Origin: Metarhizobium sp017305935
GTDB taxonomy: Bacteria > Pseudomonadota > Alphaproteobacteria > Rhizobiales > Rhizobiaceae
Length of the DNA: 64,000 nt
Assembly (NCBI RefSeq): GCF_029601685.1
Contig: NZ_JARRIR010000005.1
Location: forward strand, 1 to 64,000
Reading direction: 5' to 3'
Below, one piece after another: positions 16,711 to 24,292 of the stretch; the first letter of the stretch is position 1; every line of letters starts with the position of its first letter. Under the pieces are notes generated by a model. It ran no database searches, was not told where the DNA came from, and was given only the letters and a program-made list of their open reading frames with translations. The position numbers and the translations under genes were made by a program.

Positions 16711-17807
16711 GCCAGGAACTCGCGCAAGGCCTCGATGACGCCGATATTGGCCTCCTCCGGCCCGACGCTCATGCGCAGGGAGTTCGGGAAGCCATAGGCG
16801 CGCACGGCGCGCAGGATAAAGCCGCGCCGGGTCAGGAACTCGTCGGCCTCGGCGGCGCGCTTGCCGTCGATGTCGGGGAAATGGATCAGCACGAAATTGG
16901 TGACCGAGGGTGTGACCTTCAGGCCAAGGCCTTCGAAGGCGGCGGTCAGCTTGTCGATCCATTCGCCGTTATAGGCGACGGCTCCGGCCATGAAGGCCTG
17001 GTCGCGGATGGCGGCGGCACCGGCGGCGATCGCCGGGGCATTCATGTTGAACGGCCCGCGAATGCGGTTCATCGCGTCGATGATCGCGGCCGGCGCATAG
17101 ATCCAGCCGATGCGCAGCGCCGCCAGCCCATGCACCTTGGAAAAGGTGCGGGTCATCACCACGTTGCGGCTGTTCGACACCAGCTCGATGCCCGCCTCGT
17201 AATCGTTGCGCTTGACGTATTCGGCATAGGCTGCGTCGAGCACCAGCATGACATGGCCAGGCAGCGATGCCTGCAGGCGGCGAATATCGGTGACCGGGAC
17301 ATAGGTACCGGTCGGATTGCCGGGATTGGCGATGAACACCATCTTCGTCTTCGGCGTGACGGCGGCGAGGATGGCGTCGACATCGACATGCGCATCCTTC
17401 TCCTTGACGGTCACCGGCGTCGCACCGGCGGCCAGCGTCTGGATCCTGTAGACGAGGAAACCATGCTCGGTGATGATGGCCTCGTCGCCAGCGCCGAGAT
17501 AGGTGTGGCAGAGCAGGCCGAGCAGTTCGTCCGAGCCGTTGCCGCACAGGATATTGGCGGCGTTCAGGCCATAGGTCGCGGCAATCGCCTCGCGCAGTTC
17601 CACGGCCTGGCCGTCCGGGTAACGCTCAAGCTGGCCGGCGGCATTGCGGAAGGCTTCGATGGCCTTGGGGCTCGGCCCCAGCGGCGTTTCGTTCGAGGAG
17701 AGCTTGTAGACGCGGGCGACGCCCGGCGCATGTTCCTTGCCCGGCACGTAGGCGGCGATATCCAGAATGCCCGGACGCGGAACTGGCTCATTCATCTGTG
17801 TGCTCAT
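16707..17807 (-). CDS. hisC: Histidinol-phosphate aminotransferase
   Basis: The 366-residue PLP enzyme is a class I/II aminotransferase of the HisC type. It has SSNETPLGPSPKAI near the N-terminus, NPGNPTGTYV, DAAYAEYV and the PLP lysine in TRTFSKVHGLAALRIG. Coupling to tyrC suggests it also acts on aromatic amino acid precursors, a dual role known for HisC paralogues. The ATG at 17807 has GAGG seven bases upstream and gives MSTQMNEPVPRPGIL. Confidence 0.92.
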   Translation of the reverse strand: MSTQMNEPVPRPGILDIAAYVPGKEHAPGVARVYKLSSNETPLGPSPKAIEAFRNAAGQLERYPDGQAVELREAIAATYGLNAANILCGNGSDELLGLLCHTYLGAGDEAIITEHGFLVYRIQTLAAGATPVTVKEKDAHVDVDAILAAVTPKTKMVFIANPGNPTGTYVPVTDIRRLQASLPGHVMLVLDAAYAEYVKRNDYEAGIELVSNSRNVVMTRTFSKVHGLAALRIGWIYAPAAIIDAMNRIRGPFNMNAPAIAAGAAAIRDQAFMAGAVAYNGEWIDKLTAAFEGLGLKVTPSVTNFVLIHFPDIDGKRAAEADEFLTRRGFILRAVRAYGFPNSLRMSVGPEEANIGVIEALREFLA

Positions 17808-17912
17808 GGCTCGACCTCGCAAGGAACGGATCCCAACGTCCGTTCAGGGAAAACGTCATCGGGATTATCGTCCTCTTTCGCGTTTGTCGAGTACGGTGCG
17901 CGTCTGCGACGA

Positions 17913-18659
17913 TCAGCGCGGCCGATCGAGGATGCTCGGCACGCCCTTCGGCGCCAGAACCGGCACGAAGACGCGCCGCGAGGCGCGCGCCGTCACCGGC
18001 AGGCCCTGATAGAGCCGCTTTTGCGCCTCGACGATGATCACGCCCGAAAAAGCCGGCCACAAGGCAGCGCCGACCCGCTCCAGCGCGGTGCGCAGCTTCA
18101 GGACGGCGCGCACCCGCGAGGGCGGGAAGAACAGCGCCTCGGCAGTACTGCCGGGTGTGAAATTGGTCTCGCGCAGCAATTCGGTGAGTTGGCGGCGCGA
18201 ATAGGGCCGGCCGGAGCCGAAGGGGGTGTTGTCCATGCGCGCCCAGACACCGCGCCGGTTCGGCACGACGATGACGAGCCGCCCGCCCGGCGCCAGCACC
18301 CGCCATTGCTCCTTCAGCGTCTCGCGCGGATTTTCGGCGAATTCGAGCGAATGCACCATCAGGATGCGGTCGATGGAGGAATCCGGCAGCGGCAATTCCT
18401 CGTCGAACACCAGCGCCGTCGAGGACAGGCTGCCGACTGGCCAGTTCACCGCCCCCTGCCCGGCCGGCATGAAGGCGAAGGTGCGCTCGGTCTCCGCCTT
18501 GAAGCGTTCGAGGAATGGCACCGCATAGCCGAGCCCCACCAGCCGCTCCTGCGGCAGTTTCTGCCAGAGCCTGGCGAGGGCCGCGGAAATCGCCTGTTCG
18601 GCGCGGCGGCCGAGTTCGGAATGATAAAACTGGCGCAGGTCGACAATGTCAGCATACAT
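17913..18659 (-). CDS. SAM-dependent methyltransferase
   Basis: The 248-residue protein resembles class I methyltransferases. DRILMVHSLEFAENP corresponds to motif II, LKEQWRVLAPGGRLVIVVPNRRGVWAR to motif III, and a C-terminal hydrophobic stretch follows. The usual glycine-rich motif I is weak (VGLGYAVPFLERF). Similar proteins often lie next to gloB in alphaproteobacteria, and it is divergent from gloB here. It may share a transcript with hisC-tyrC, 105 bp downstream. The substrate is unknown. Confidence 0.82.
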   Translation of the reverse strand: MYADIVDLRQFYHSELGRRAEQAISAALARLWQKLPQERLVGLGYAVPFLERFKAETERTFAFMPAGQGAVNWPVGSLSSTALVFDEELPLPDSSIDRILMVHSLEFAENPRETLKEQWRVLAPGGRLVIVVPNRRGVWARMDNTPFGSGRPYSRRQLTELLRETNFTPGSTAEALFFPPSRVRAVLKLRTALERVGAALWPAFSGVIIVEAQKRLYQGLPVTARASRRVFVPVLAPKGVPSILDRPR

Positions 18660-18745
18660 TGCTGGAATGTTATCAGCGGCCGGATGGACTTCAAGGCCGG
18701 AACGCCTACATTTTGGACAACAACCTTTCAGCCCGGATTTGAACG

Positions 18746-19516
18746 ATGAAGCCTTTGCAGATCGACGTCTTCCTGTGCCGCACCGATAATTTCGGCGTTC
18801 TCGTGCATGATCCCGAAACCGGGCTGACGGCCAGCATCGACGCCCCCGAGGAAGGCCCGATCGTCGAGGCCGCCACCCGCAACGGCTGGACGCTCACCCA
18901 TATCCTCACCACCCATCACCATACCGACCATGTCGAGGCCAACCTGGCGCTGAAGGACCGTTACGGGTTGCAGATCATCGGCCCGCGCGACGAGGCGGTC
19001 GCCATTCCCGGCCTCGACAAGGCGGTCGGCGACGGCGACAGCTTCGAGTTCGGCAACCACACCGTCGATGTCATCGAGACGCCCGGCCATACCGCCGGCC
19101 ATATCTGCTACCATTTCCCCGACGACAAGCTGTTGTTTGCCGCCGATACCCTGTTTGCGCTCGGCTGTGGCCGGCTGTTCGAGCGCCCCGCCGCCGACAT
19201 GTGGCATTCGCTGCAGAAGCTCGCCGTGCTGCCGGACGAGACGGCGGTCTATTTCGGCCATGAATATACGCTCTCCAACGCCCGCTTTGCGCTGAGCATC
19301 GATCCCGACAACGAACGGCTGAAGGCGCGCGCCGCCGAAATCGAGGCCGCGCGGGCCGAAGGACGCTTCACCATTCCGACCATGCTGTGGCTGGAAAAGG
19401 AAACCAATCCCTTCCTGCGCGCCGCCGATCCGGCCATTCGCCGCAATCTGCTGATGGAAACGCGCAGCAACGAGGACGTCTTCGCCGAAATCCGCAAACG
19501 CAAGGACAATTTCTGA
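18746..19516 (+). CDS. gloB: Hydroxyacylglutathione hydrolase (glyoxalase II)
   Basis: The 256-residue metallo-beta-lactamase-fold enzyme hydrolyses S-lactoylglutathione to lactate and glutathione, completing methylglyoxal detoxification. The binuclear metal motif is T56-H57-H58-H59-T60-D61-H62. Further ligands are in TPGHTAGHICYHF, FAADTLFALGCGRLFE and YFGHEYT. The C-terminal helical substrate-binding domain (KEKETNPFLR-like) is present. Its TGA overlaps the next gene's ATG by one base. Confidence 0.96.
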   Translation: MKPLQIDVFLCRTDNFGVLVHDPETGLTASIDAPEEGPIVEAATRNGWTLTHILTTHHHTDHVEANLALKDRYGLQIIGPRDEAVAIPGLDKAVGDGDSFEFGNHTVDVIETPGHTAGHICYHFPDDKLLFAADTLFALGCGRLFERPAADMWHSLQKLAVLPDETAVYFGHEYTLSNARFALSIDPDNERLKARAAEIEAARAEGRFTIPTMLWLEKETNPFLRAADPAIRRNLLMETRSNEDVFAEIRKRKDNF

Positions 19517-19941
19517 TGAGAGCCGAAGAGATCGTCGCCGCGCTGTCCATGCAGCCGCATCCGGAAGGCGGGTGGTATACGCAGACATTCCACGACGTCG
19601 CCGGCGGCGAGCGCGGCCATTCGACGGCGATCTACTACCTGCTGGAGGCCGGCCAGAAATCCGCATGGCACCGGGTCACAGACGCGGTGGAGATCTGGCA
19701 TTATTATGCCGGCGCGCCGCTGACGCTGGAGCGGTCTTCCGACGGGCTGATCGTCGAGACCGTCGTGCTCGGCCCCGATATCCTCTCGGGCGAACGCCCG
19801 CAGGCCATCGTTCCGGCCGGCTGGTGGCAGGCGGCGCATTCCAATGGCGCCTTCACGCTGGTCGGCTGCACCGTTTCGCCGGGCTTCGATTTCTCGGTCT
19901 TCGAGCTGGCGCCGCCCGGCTGGATGCCCGGGCTGCCGTAA
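19516..19941 (+). CDS. Cupin domain-containing protein (DUF985)
   Basis: The 141-residue protein matches the DUF985 cupin family: HPEGGWYTQTF near the N-terminus, SAIYYLLEAGQKSAWHRV-like histidine-containing core and WWQAAHSNG with further ligands. The family adopts a single-domain beta barrel; its activity is not settled, with sugar-related or metal-binding proposals. The ATG overlaps the gloB stop (TGATG), so the two are coupled. Confidence 0.9.
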   Translation: MRAEEIVAALSMQPHPEGGWYTQTFHDVAGGERGHSTAIYYLLEAGQKSAWHRVTDAVEIWHYYAGAPLTLERSSDGLIVETVVLGPDILSGERPQAIVPAGWWQAAHSNGAFTLVGCTVSPGFDFSVFELAPPGWMPGLP

Positions 19942-19955
19942 CGCGCCGAAAAAGC

Positions 19956-20729
19956 TCAGCCGCCAAAGCGCACGGCGGAAATCGTCAGCGTACCGTATTG
20001 CGTCGGGATCTTGACGTAGACGGGGGCATAGACATTGACAGCCTCGGCCTTGGCGAACCAAATCTCCATCGCCTTGGAGCCGCGCAGGTAATCGATGTCC
20101 TTGCGCCCCTTGCGATAGCCGGATCTCGGAACGTAGCGCACGCCGCAGACCAGCGTATCGCCGGCAAAGCCCTTGGTGGAAAACGGCTTTTCACCCTTGG
20201 ACGAGAGAACGAGGTCCATGCGCGACTCGCCGTCATAAATCGGCAGGGTCTGCGGGCAGATGCGCGATTTCGCCGGGAAGATCAGCCCCGAGATCGGATC
20301 GAGCACAGCGCGCAGATCGCGTGCCGAAACCGGAATCCAGCTGTCGGGATCGCGCTTCGGCTGCGGACGGATGGCGGTGGAGACGACATTGCCGTTGCGG
20401 AAATCCACCTCATACAGGCGCTGGCGCTTGCCGTTGGTATAATCGAGCAGGTAGTTGTCGGCGTGCAGCCGGTCACGGCCCAAGGTGCCGCTGACCGAGG
20501 TCTTCGCCGAAATCGTCGTCACCAGATCGGCCAGGCCCGCCGACTGGATATCGCCTGATATCGTGTAGCGGCGGCTGTTCATCACCGTCGAGAACGAAGC
20601 GCGCGCGATCGGGAGGCCAGCCAGCGCAATGCTGTAATCCGTCCTGTGGCGCAGCTCCGCTGCTTCGCCTGACGCGGGAAGCGCCAGCGCCAATGCCAAA
20701 CCCATGTAACCGATGGCCTTCATCGCCAT
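19956..20729 (-). CDS. DUF3108 domain-containing periplasmic protein
   Basis: The 257-residue protein has a cleavable signal peptide (MAMKAIGYMGLALALALPASGEA). A beta-rich DUF3108 domain follows, beginning with YSIALAGLPIARASFST. The family is exported and of unknown function. The ATG at 20729 has AAGGA eight bases upstream and places the signal peptide at the start; the frame stays open further upstream but without a coding signal. It is divergent from rpmB, with 240 bp between starts. Confidence 0.87.
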   Translation of the reverse strand: MAMKAIGYMGLALALALPASGEAAELRHRTDYSIALAGLPIARASFSTVMNSRRYTISGDIQSAGLADLVTTISAKTSVSGTLGRDRLHADNYLLDYTNGKRQRLYEVDFRNGNVVSTAIRPQPKRDPDSWIPVSARDLRAVLDPISGLIFPAKSRICPQTLPIYDGESRMDLVLSSKGEKPFSTKGFAGDTLVCGVRYVPRSGYRKGRKDIDYLRGSKAMEIWFAKAEAVNVYAPVYVKIPTQYGTLTISAVRFGG

Positions 20730-20847
20730 ATACCGATTCCTTAGCAACAAGCCGCAAGATGCGGCCTCTCGACCGCTTATAGGGCCTGTGCTAACCAAAG
20801 AAAACAGCAGCTTTTTGACAGAAAGATCACGAAAAGCCAGGTTTGGC

Positions 20848-20876
20848 TTGACGCGCGCGCCGCCTGTGACTATAGA
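20848..20876 (+). promoter_or_regulatory. Sigma70-type promoter of rpmB
   Basis: TTGACG (20848-20853) and TATAGA (20871-20876) are separated by exactly 17 bp. That puts the start of transcription near 20883, about 87 bases before rpmB. This is one of the best -35/-10 pairs in the window and fits a highly expressed ribosomal protein gene. Confidence 0.75.
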
Positions 20877-20969
20877 ACCGCGACTTTCCAATCATGGCCA
20901 ATTGGATTGCCTCGCCGGCATTGCCGGAATGCGCTCTCTCCTTGGCGAAGAAAAACAATAGGTGGTACC

Positions 20970-21272
20970 ATGTCGCGTGTATGCGAATTGACGGGCAAGG
21001 GCGTCCAGGTTGGCAACAACGTCAGCCACGCCAACAACAAGACCAAGCGCCGCTTCCTTCCGAATCTGTGCAACGTGACGCTGATCTCCGACGCTCTCGG
21101 CCAGCGTTTCCGTCTGCGCGTTTCGGCTGCTGCCCTGCGCTCGGTCGAACATCGCGGCGGCCTCGACGCTTTCCTGCTGAAGGCCCACGAGAACGAACTG
21201 AGCATGCGCGCCCGTCTGCTGCGCCGCCAGATCGCCAAGAAGTCGGCCGAAGCCGCTGCCGCCGCTGCCTGA
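20970..21272 (+). CDS. rpmB: 50S ribosomal protein L28
   Basis: The 100-residue protein begins MSRVCELTGKGVQVGNNVSHANNKTKRRF, the standard bL28 start, and has a C-terminal alanine-rich tail (KKSAEAAAAAA) typical of alphaproteobacteria. It is a component of the large ribosomal subunit near the peptidyl-transferase region. The ATG has AGGTGG upstream. It is a monocistronic unit with its own promoter and a strong terminator. Confidence 0.98.
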   Translation: MSRVCELTGKGVQVGNNVSHANNKTKRRFLPNLCNVTLISDALGQRFRLRVSAAALRSVEHRGGLDAFLLKAHENELSMRARLLRRQIAKKSAEAAAAAA

Positions 21273-21324
21273 TTTCAGGCCGCGTCTCAAAATTCTTACG
21301 GGCATCAAAGGCTTGCCGGCAACC

Positions 21325-21358
21325 CCGGACAAGCCTTTTGCTTGTCCGGTTTGTTTCT
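21325..21358 (+). terminator. Intrinsic terminator of rpmB
   Basis: A perfect 10-bp GC-rich stem (CCGGACAAGC at 21325-21334, GCTTGTCCGG at 21340-21349) with a 5-nt loop is followed by a T-rich tract. It isolates rpmB from the riboswitch-controlled gene that follows. Confidence 0.85.
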
Positions 21359-21362
21359 CCAA

Positions 21363-21392
21363 CTGGTGGCATCACCCAGGATAAAAAAATGC
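21363..21392 (+). promoter_or_regulatory. Candidate preQ1-I riboswitch controlling the queuosine-precursor transporter
   Basis: CTGG (21363-21366) pairs with CCAG (21376-21379) as P1, with a loop ending in AC before the 3' strand. An A-rich linker follows. GCAT in the loop (21369-21372) is complementary to ATGC (21389-21392), giving the H-type pseudoknot P2. This layout matches the class I preQ1 aptamer (compare the short Thermoanaerobacter version). The start codon lies in P2 and the AGGA ribosome binding site (21378-21381) overlaps P1. Ligand binding would therefore block translation. The gene it controls imports queuosine precursors, which fits. Confidence 0.65.
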
Positions 21393-22024
21393 TGAAGACC
21401 CGCTATTTCCTGATTTATACCCTCCTGATGACGCTTGTCGTCGTCGCCTCCAACTTCCTCGTGCAGTTTCCGCTGTCGGGAAGCCTGTTCGGCATCGCGC
21501 TCGGCGATCTCTTGACCTGGGGCGCTTTCACCTATCCCGTCGCCTTCCTGATCACCGACCTGACGAACCGCCAGTTCGGCGCGCAGACGGCCCGCAAGGT
21601 GGTCTTCGCCGGCTTCGTCGTCGGCGTGGCGCTCTCCTTCGTCACCGCCCAGCCGCGCATCGCCATCGCCTCCGGCTCGGCCTATCTGCTCGGGCAATTG
21701 CTGGATATCGCCGTGTTCAACCGCCTGCGCCGTCAGGCCTGGTGGCGCGCGCCGTTGTTCGGTTCGCTGATCGGCTCGGCTCTGGATACGACGATCTTCT
21801 TCTCCTTCGCCTTTGCCGCCAGTTTTGCGATCTTCGGCCCGAACGATCCCTTCGCGCTCGAGGCAGCGCCGATCCTCGGCGTGTTCTCGACGGAAGCCCC
21901 GCGCTGGATGTCCTGGGCGATCGGCGATTTCTCGGTCAAGCTCCTGGTCGGCCTCGTCATGCTGCTGCCCTATGGCGCGCTGATGAACGTGCTGAAGCCG
22001 ATGCAGCCCGCCCGGGCCAGCTGA
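21389..22024 (+). CDS. yhhQ: Queuosine precursor transporter, YhhQ (QPTR) family
   Basis: The 211-residue integral membrane protein has about six hydrophobic helices. It carries the family motif region TYPVAFLITDLTNRQFG and FGSLIGSALDTTIFFSFAF with a membrane-embedded aspartate. YhhQ takes up preQ0/preQ1 (or queuine in some organisms) for tRNA queuosine modification. The start ATG at 21389 is fixed by the hydrophobic N-terminus MLKTRYFLIY and by AGGA seven bases before it. Expression is probably controlled by the preQ1-like element that overlaps its start codon. It ends directly against the convergent polysaccharide deacetylase gene. Confidence 0.93.
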   Translation: MLKTRYFLIYTLLMTLVVVASNFLVQFPLSGSLFGIALGDLLTWGAFTYPVAFLITDLTNRQFGAQTARKVVFAGFVVGVALSFVTAQPRIAIASGSAYLLGQLLDIAVFNRLRRQAWWRAPLFGSLIGSALDTTIFFSFAFAASFAIFGPNDPFALEAAPILGVFSTEAPRWMSWAIGDFSVKLLVGLVMLLPYGALMNVLKPMQPARAS

Positions 22025-22732
22025 TCAGGCCGTCAGGCACTTCAGCAGCAGCAACGCCCAGGGATGGCCGCGCCGCACGGTGATCCGCGGCAGAAGCAGC
22101 GGATCGTCACTGGCCCGCGCCCGGCCCTTCACCGTCGTCGTGGCATTGCCATAGCCGCTCTCGGCCACCAGCCGGCGGATCGTCTCATCGACCGCCCCAT
22201 GCGGATAACAGAAGGCCTCGACCGGCTCCCCGCAGATCGCCTCCAGCTCCGCGCGCACATCGGCGATCTCCCGCGCCGCTTCATCGGGCGAAATTTCCGT
22301 CAGGCGCGGATGAGTGAGCGTATGGGCGCCGACCTCGTGGCCGGCAGCCTGCCATTCGAGAAGCTCCGTCTTGGACATGCACTCCGCCGCCGGAATGCCT
22401 TTGGCCCGATCCCAGACATTCGAGCCGCCGATCTCACGGGAAACAAAATAATTGGTGGCGGTGAAGCCGAGTTCGGCCAGAACCGGCATGGCATTGGCAT
22501 GAACATTGCGAAACCCGTCATCGAAGGTGATGCCGACCGCCCTGCCCTGCTTTTCGCCCTTCAGATAGGGCATCAGGTCGCGCATCGACACGCCGCGATA
22601 ACCCAGTCGTTTCAGCCAGCGCATCTGCGCCACGAAATCCGCCGTCGGAACCGTCAGGCTGCGCCCCGGCACCCCGCGCCGCGGTGGCGGGCCGATCTGG
22701 TGATACATCAGGATCGGAAAGCGCGGCGTCAT
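22025..22732 (-). CDS. Polysaccharide deacetylase family protein
   Basis: The 235-residue protein has the NodB-homology fold. ILMYHQIG lies at the N-terminus, AVGITFDDGFRNVH carries the catalytic and metal aspartates, HEVGAHTLTHPRLTEI has the metal histidines, and EAFCYPHGAVD follows. Such enzymes deacetylate N-acetylated sugars of exopolysaccharide, LPS or peptidoglycan; no signal peptide is obvious. Its start overlaps the upstream glycosyltransferase stop by four bases, so the pair likely acts in one surface glycan pathway. Confidence 0.88.
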   Translation of the reverse strand: MTPRFPILMYHQIGPPPRRGVPGRSLTVPTADFVAQMRWLKRLGYRGVSMRDLMPYLKGEKQGRAVGITFDDGFRNVHANAMPVLAELGFTATNYFVSREIGGSNVWDRAKGIPAAECMSKTELLEWQAAGHEVGAHTLTHPRLTEISPDEAAREIADVRAELEAICGEPVEAFCYPHGAVDETIRRLVAESGYGNATTTVKGRARASDDPLLLPRITVRRGHPWALLLLKCLTA

Positions 22733-23469
22733 GCCGGCTCGCGGGTGAAGAAGCGGGAGCGCAATGCGATTCGCCCGCGATAGAGCGGCCGCAGGATCTC
22801 GCGCCGCAATTTCGCCAGCGCCGGCTCGCCCTTGCGATGCAGGGTGGTGCCGCCGAGATCGGCGGAGATTTCGGCGACGACGGAAGGGACGATGGAACGG
22901 GCGAAGACGCCGGTGACCCACGGCATCTGCAGGACGACGTCGATCGGCCGGTCGAAGCGTTCCGTCGCCTTCAGAAGCTTTTGGGCCGCCTCGCGGCTGA
23001 CGAGCTGCGCCACCATGCCGAGCCCGATGGTGCGGGGTTTGATGAGTTTCGCGCGGCCGCTCACGGCAATCTCCTCGCCGGCTTCCACCGAGCGCGGGAT
23101 CGGAAAACGGATAAAGCCCTGCTTGCCGATATGAGCGAGCGCCAGATCGAGCGCCGGCTTGAACCCCTCGGTCGGCCCGGCATCGTCTTCGAGGATCAGC
23201 GCCGCATCGAGATTACGGTCGAGAATTGTCTGCCAGGCGCGGCGATGGGAGAGGAAGCAGGCGATTTCGGCTTTGGTCATCGACAGGAAATAGGTCGGAC
23301 CGTGCAGCCGCCGCACATAGGGGGCGACGAGTTCGGCCTCGCTGAGCTTCGCCGCATCGACGGCATCGACGATGGTGACCGGCAGTGGCAGTTCGGCCTT
23401 CAGGCGCTCCACATGCGGCTTTCGCGCCGCCGCCCGCGCCAGATGGATGACCAAAGCCTCAATCGTCAT
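22729..23469 (-). CDS. Glycosyltransferase family 25 protein
   Basis: The 246-residue protein resembles LPS glycosyltransferases of family GT25. It has a VIHLARAAARKPHVERL start, the TKAEIACFLSHRRAWQTILD stretch and ALILEDDAGPTEGF with the acidic metal/nucleotide-sugar motif EDD. It probably adds a sugar (often galactose) to LPS core or capsule at the inner face of the membrane. It is coupled to the deacetylase by an ATGA overlap. Confidence 0.87.
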   Translation of the reverse strand: MTIEALVIHLARAAARKPHVERLKAELPLPVTIVDAVDAAKLSEAELVAPYVRRLHGPTYFLSMTKAEIACFLSHRRAWQTILDRNLDAALILEDDAGPTEGFKPALDLALAHIGKQGFIRFPIPRSVEAGEEIAVSGRAKLIKPRTIGLGMVAQLVSREAAQKLLKATERFDRPIDVVLQMPWVTGVFARSIVPSVVAEISADLGGTTLHRKGEPALAKLRREILRPLYRGRIALRSRFFTREPA

Positions 23470-23558
23470 GAGAATTCCCCGCAGCCTTTGTCATGCTGTA
23501 GAAAGCATCGCCGGGAAATGCACGCATTATTTTCAAGTGGGCCGGGCCGGAATGGCCC

Positions 23559-24206
23559 TCATGCCTGGCTGTCGACCTCGCTCGTCACCGAATGGCGCAT
23601 GATCAACGGCATCTGCGCCAGCGTGAACAGGATGGTGATCGGCATCGTGCCCCAGACCTTGAAATTCACCCAGACGGCATCGGAGAAATTCCGCCAGACG
23701 ACTTCATTGAGGATGGCGAGGAACAGGAAGAACACGCCCCAGCGCAGCGTCAGTTTCCTCCAGCCTGTGTCATCGAGCTGGAAGGCGGCGTTGAAGACGT
23801 AACCGAGCAGCGAGCGGCCGAAGACCAGTCCGCCGAGCAGCACGACGCCGAACAGCGTGTTGACGATGGTCGGCTTCATCTTGATGAAGGTCTCGTCCTG
23901 CAGCCAGATCGACAGCGAACCGAAGATCAGCACGACGACGCCGGAAACGAAAGGCATGACCGGCAGATGCTTGAAAACGATTCGCGAGACGACAAGCGAC
24001 GTCACCGTCGCCACCATGAACAGCGCCGTCGCCACGAAGAGCGGGCCGCCGAGGCCGGACAGCGCCGGAAACTTCTGCACCAGCCATTCGCCACGCAGAT
24101 TGGCGAAGAAGAACACGAGCAGCGGTCCGAGCTCCAGCGCCAGCTTGAGCATCGGATGCGCCTTCTCGGCGCGGCTGGGGGCATTCTCGCTCTCGATACC
24201 GGACAT
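23559..24206 (-). CDS. yciB: Inner membrane-spanning protein YciB / septation protein A
   Basis: The 215-residue protein has about five membrane helices after a short soluble N-terminus. It carries the family features KLALELGPLLVFFFAN and KPTIVNTLFGVVLLGGL, plus LNEVVWRNFSDAVWVNFKVWG. YciB (IspZ) homologues affect septation and envelope synthesis; the biochemical role is not known. The ATG at 24206 gives MSGIESENAPSRAEK. It lies at the end of the dapF-mtaB-ftsY run on the minus strand, a conserved alphaproteobacterial order. Confidence 0.92.
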   Translation of the reverse strand: MSGIESENAPSRAEKAHPMLKLALELGPLLVFFFANLRGEWLVQKFPALSGLGGPLFVATALFMVATVTSLVVSRIVFKHLPVMPFVSGVVVLIFGSLSIWLQDETFIKMKPTIVNTLFGVVLLGGLVFGRSLLGYVFNAAFQLDDTGWRKLTLRWGVFFLFLAILNEVVWRNFSDAVWVNFKVWGTMPITILFTLAQMPLIMRHSVTSEVDSQA

Positions 24207-24292
24207 GTGAGGAATCCCCTTGGTTCTTCTCGGGAGACCGGCCTTTGCCGCCGATCCATGGCCAATCTGTGACGCTACCGTCGAAATCAATT

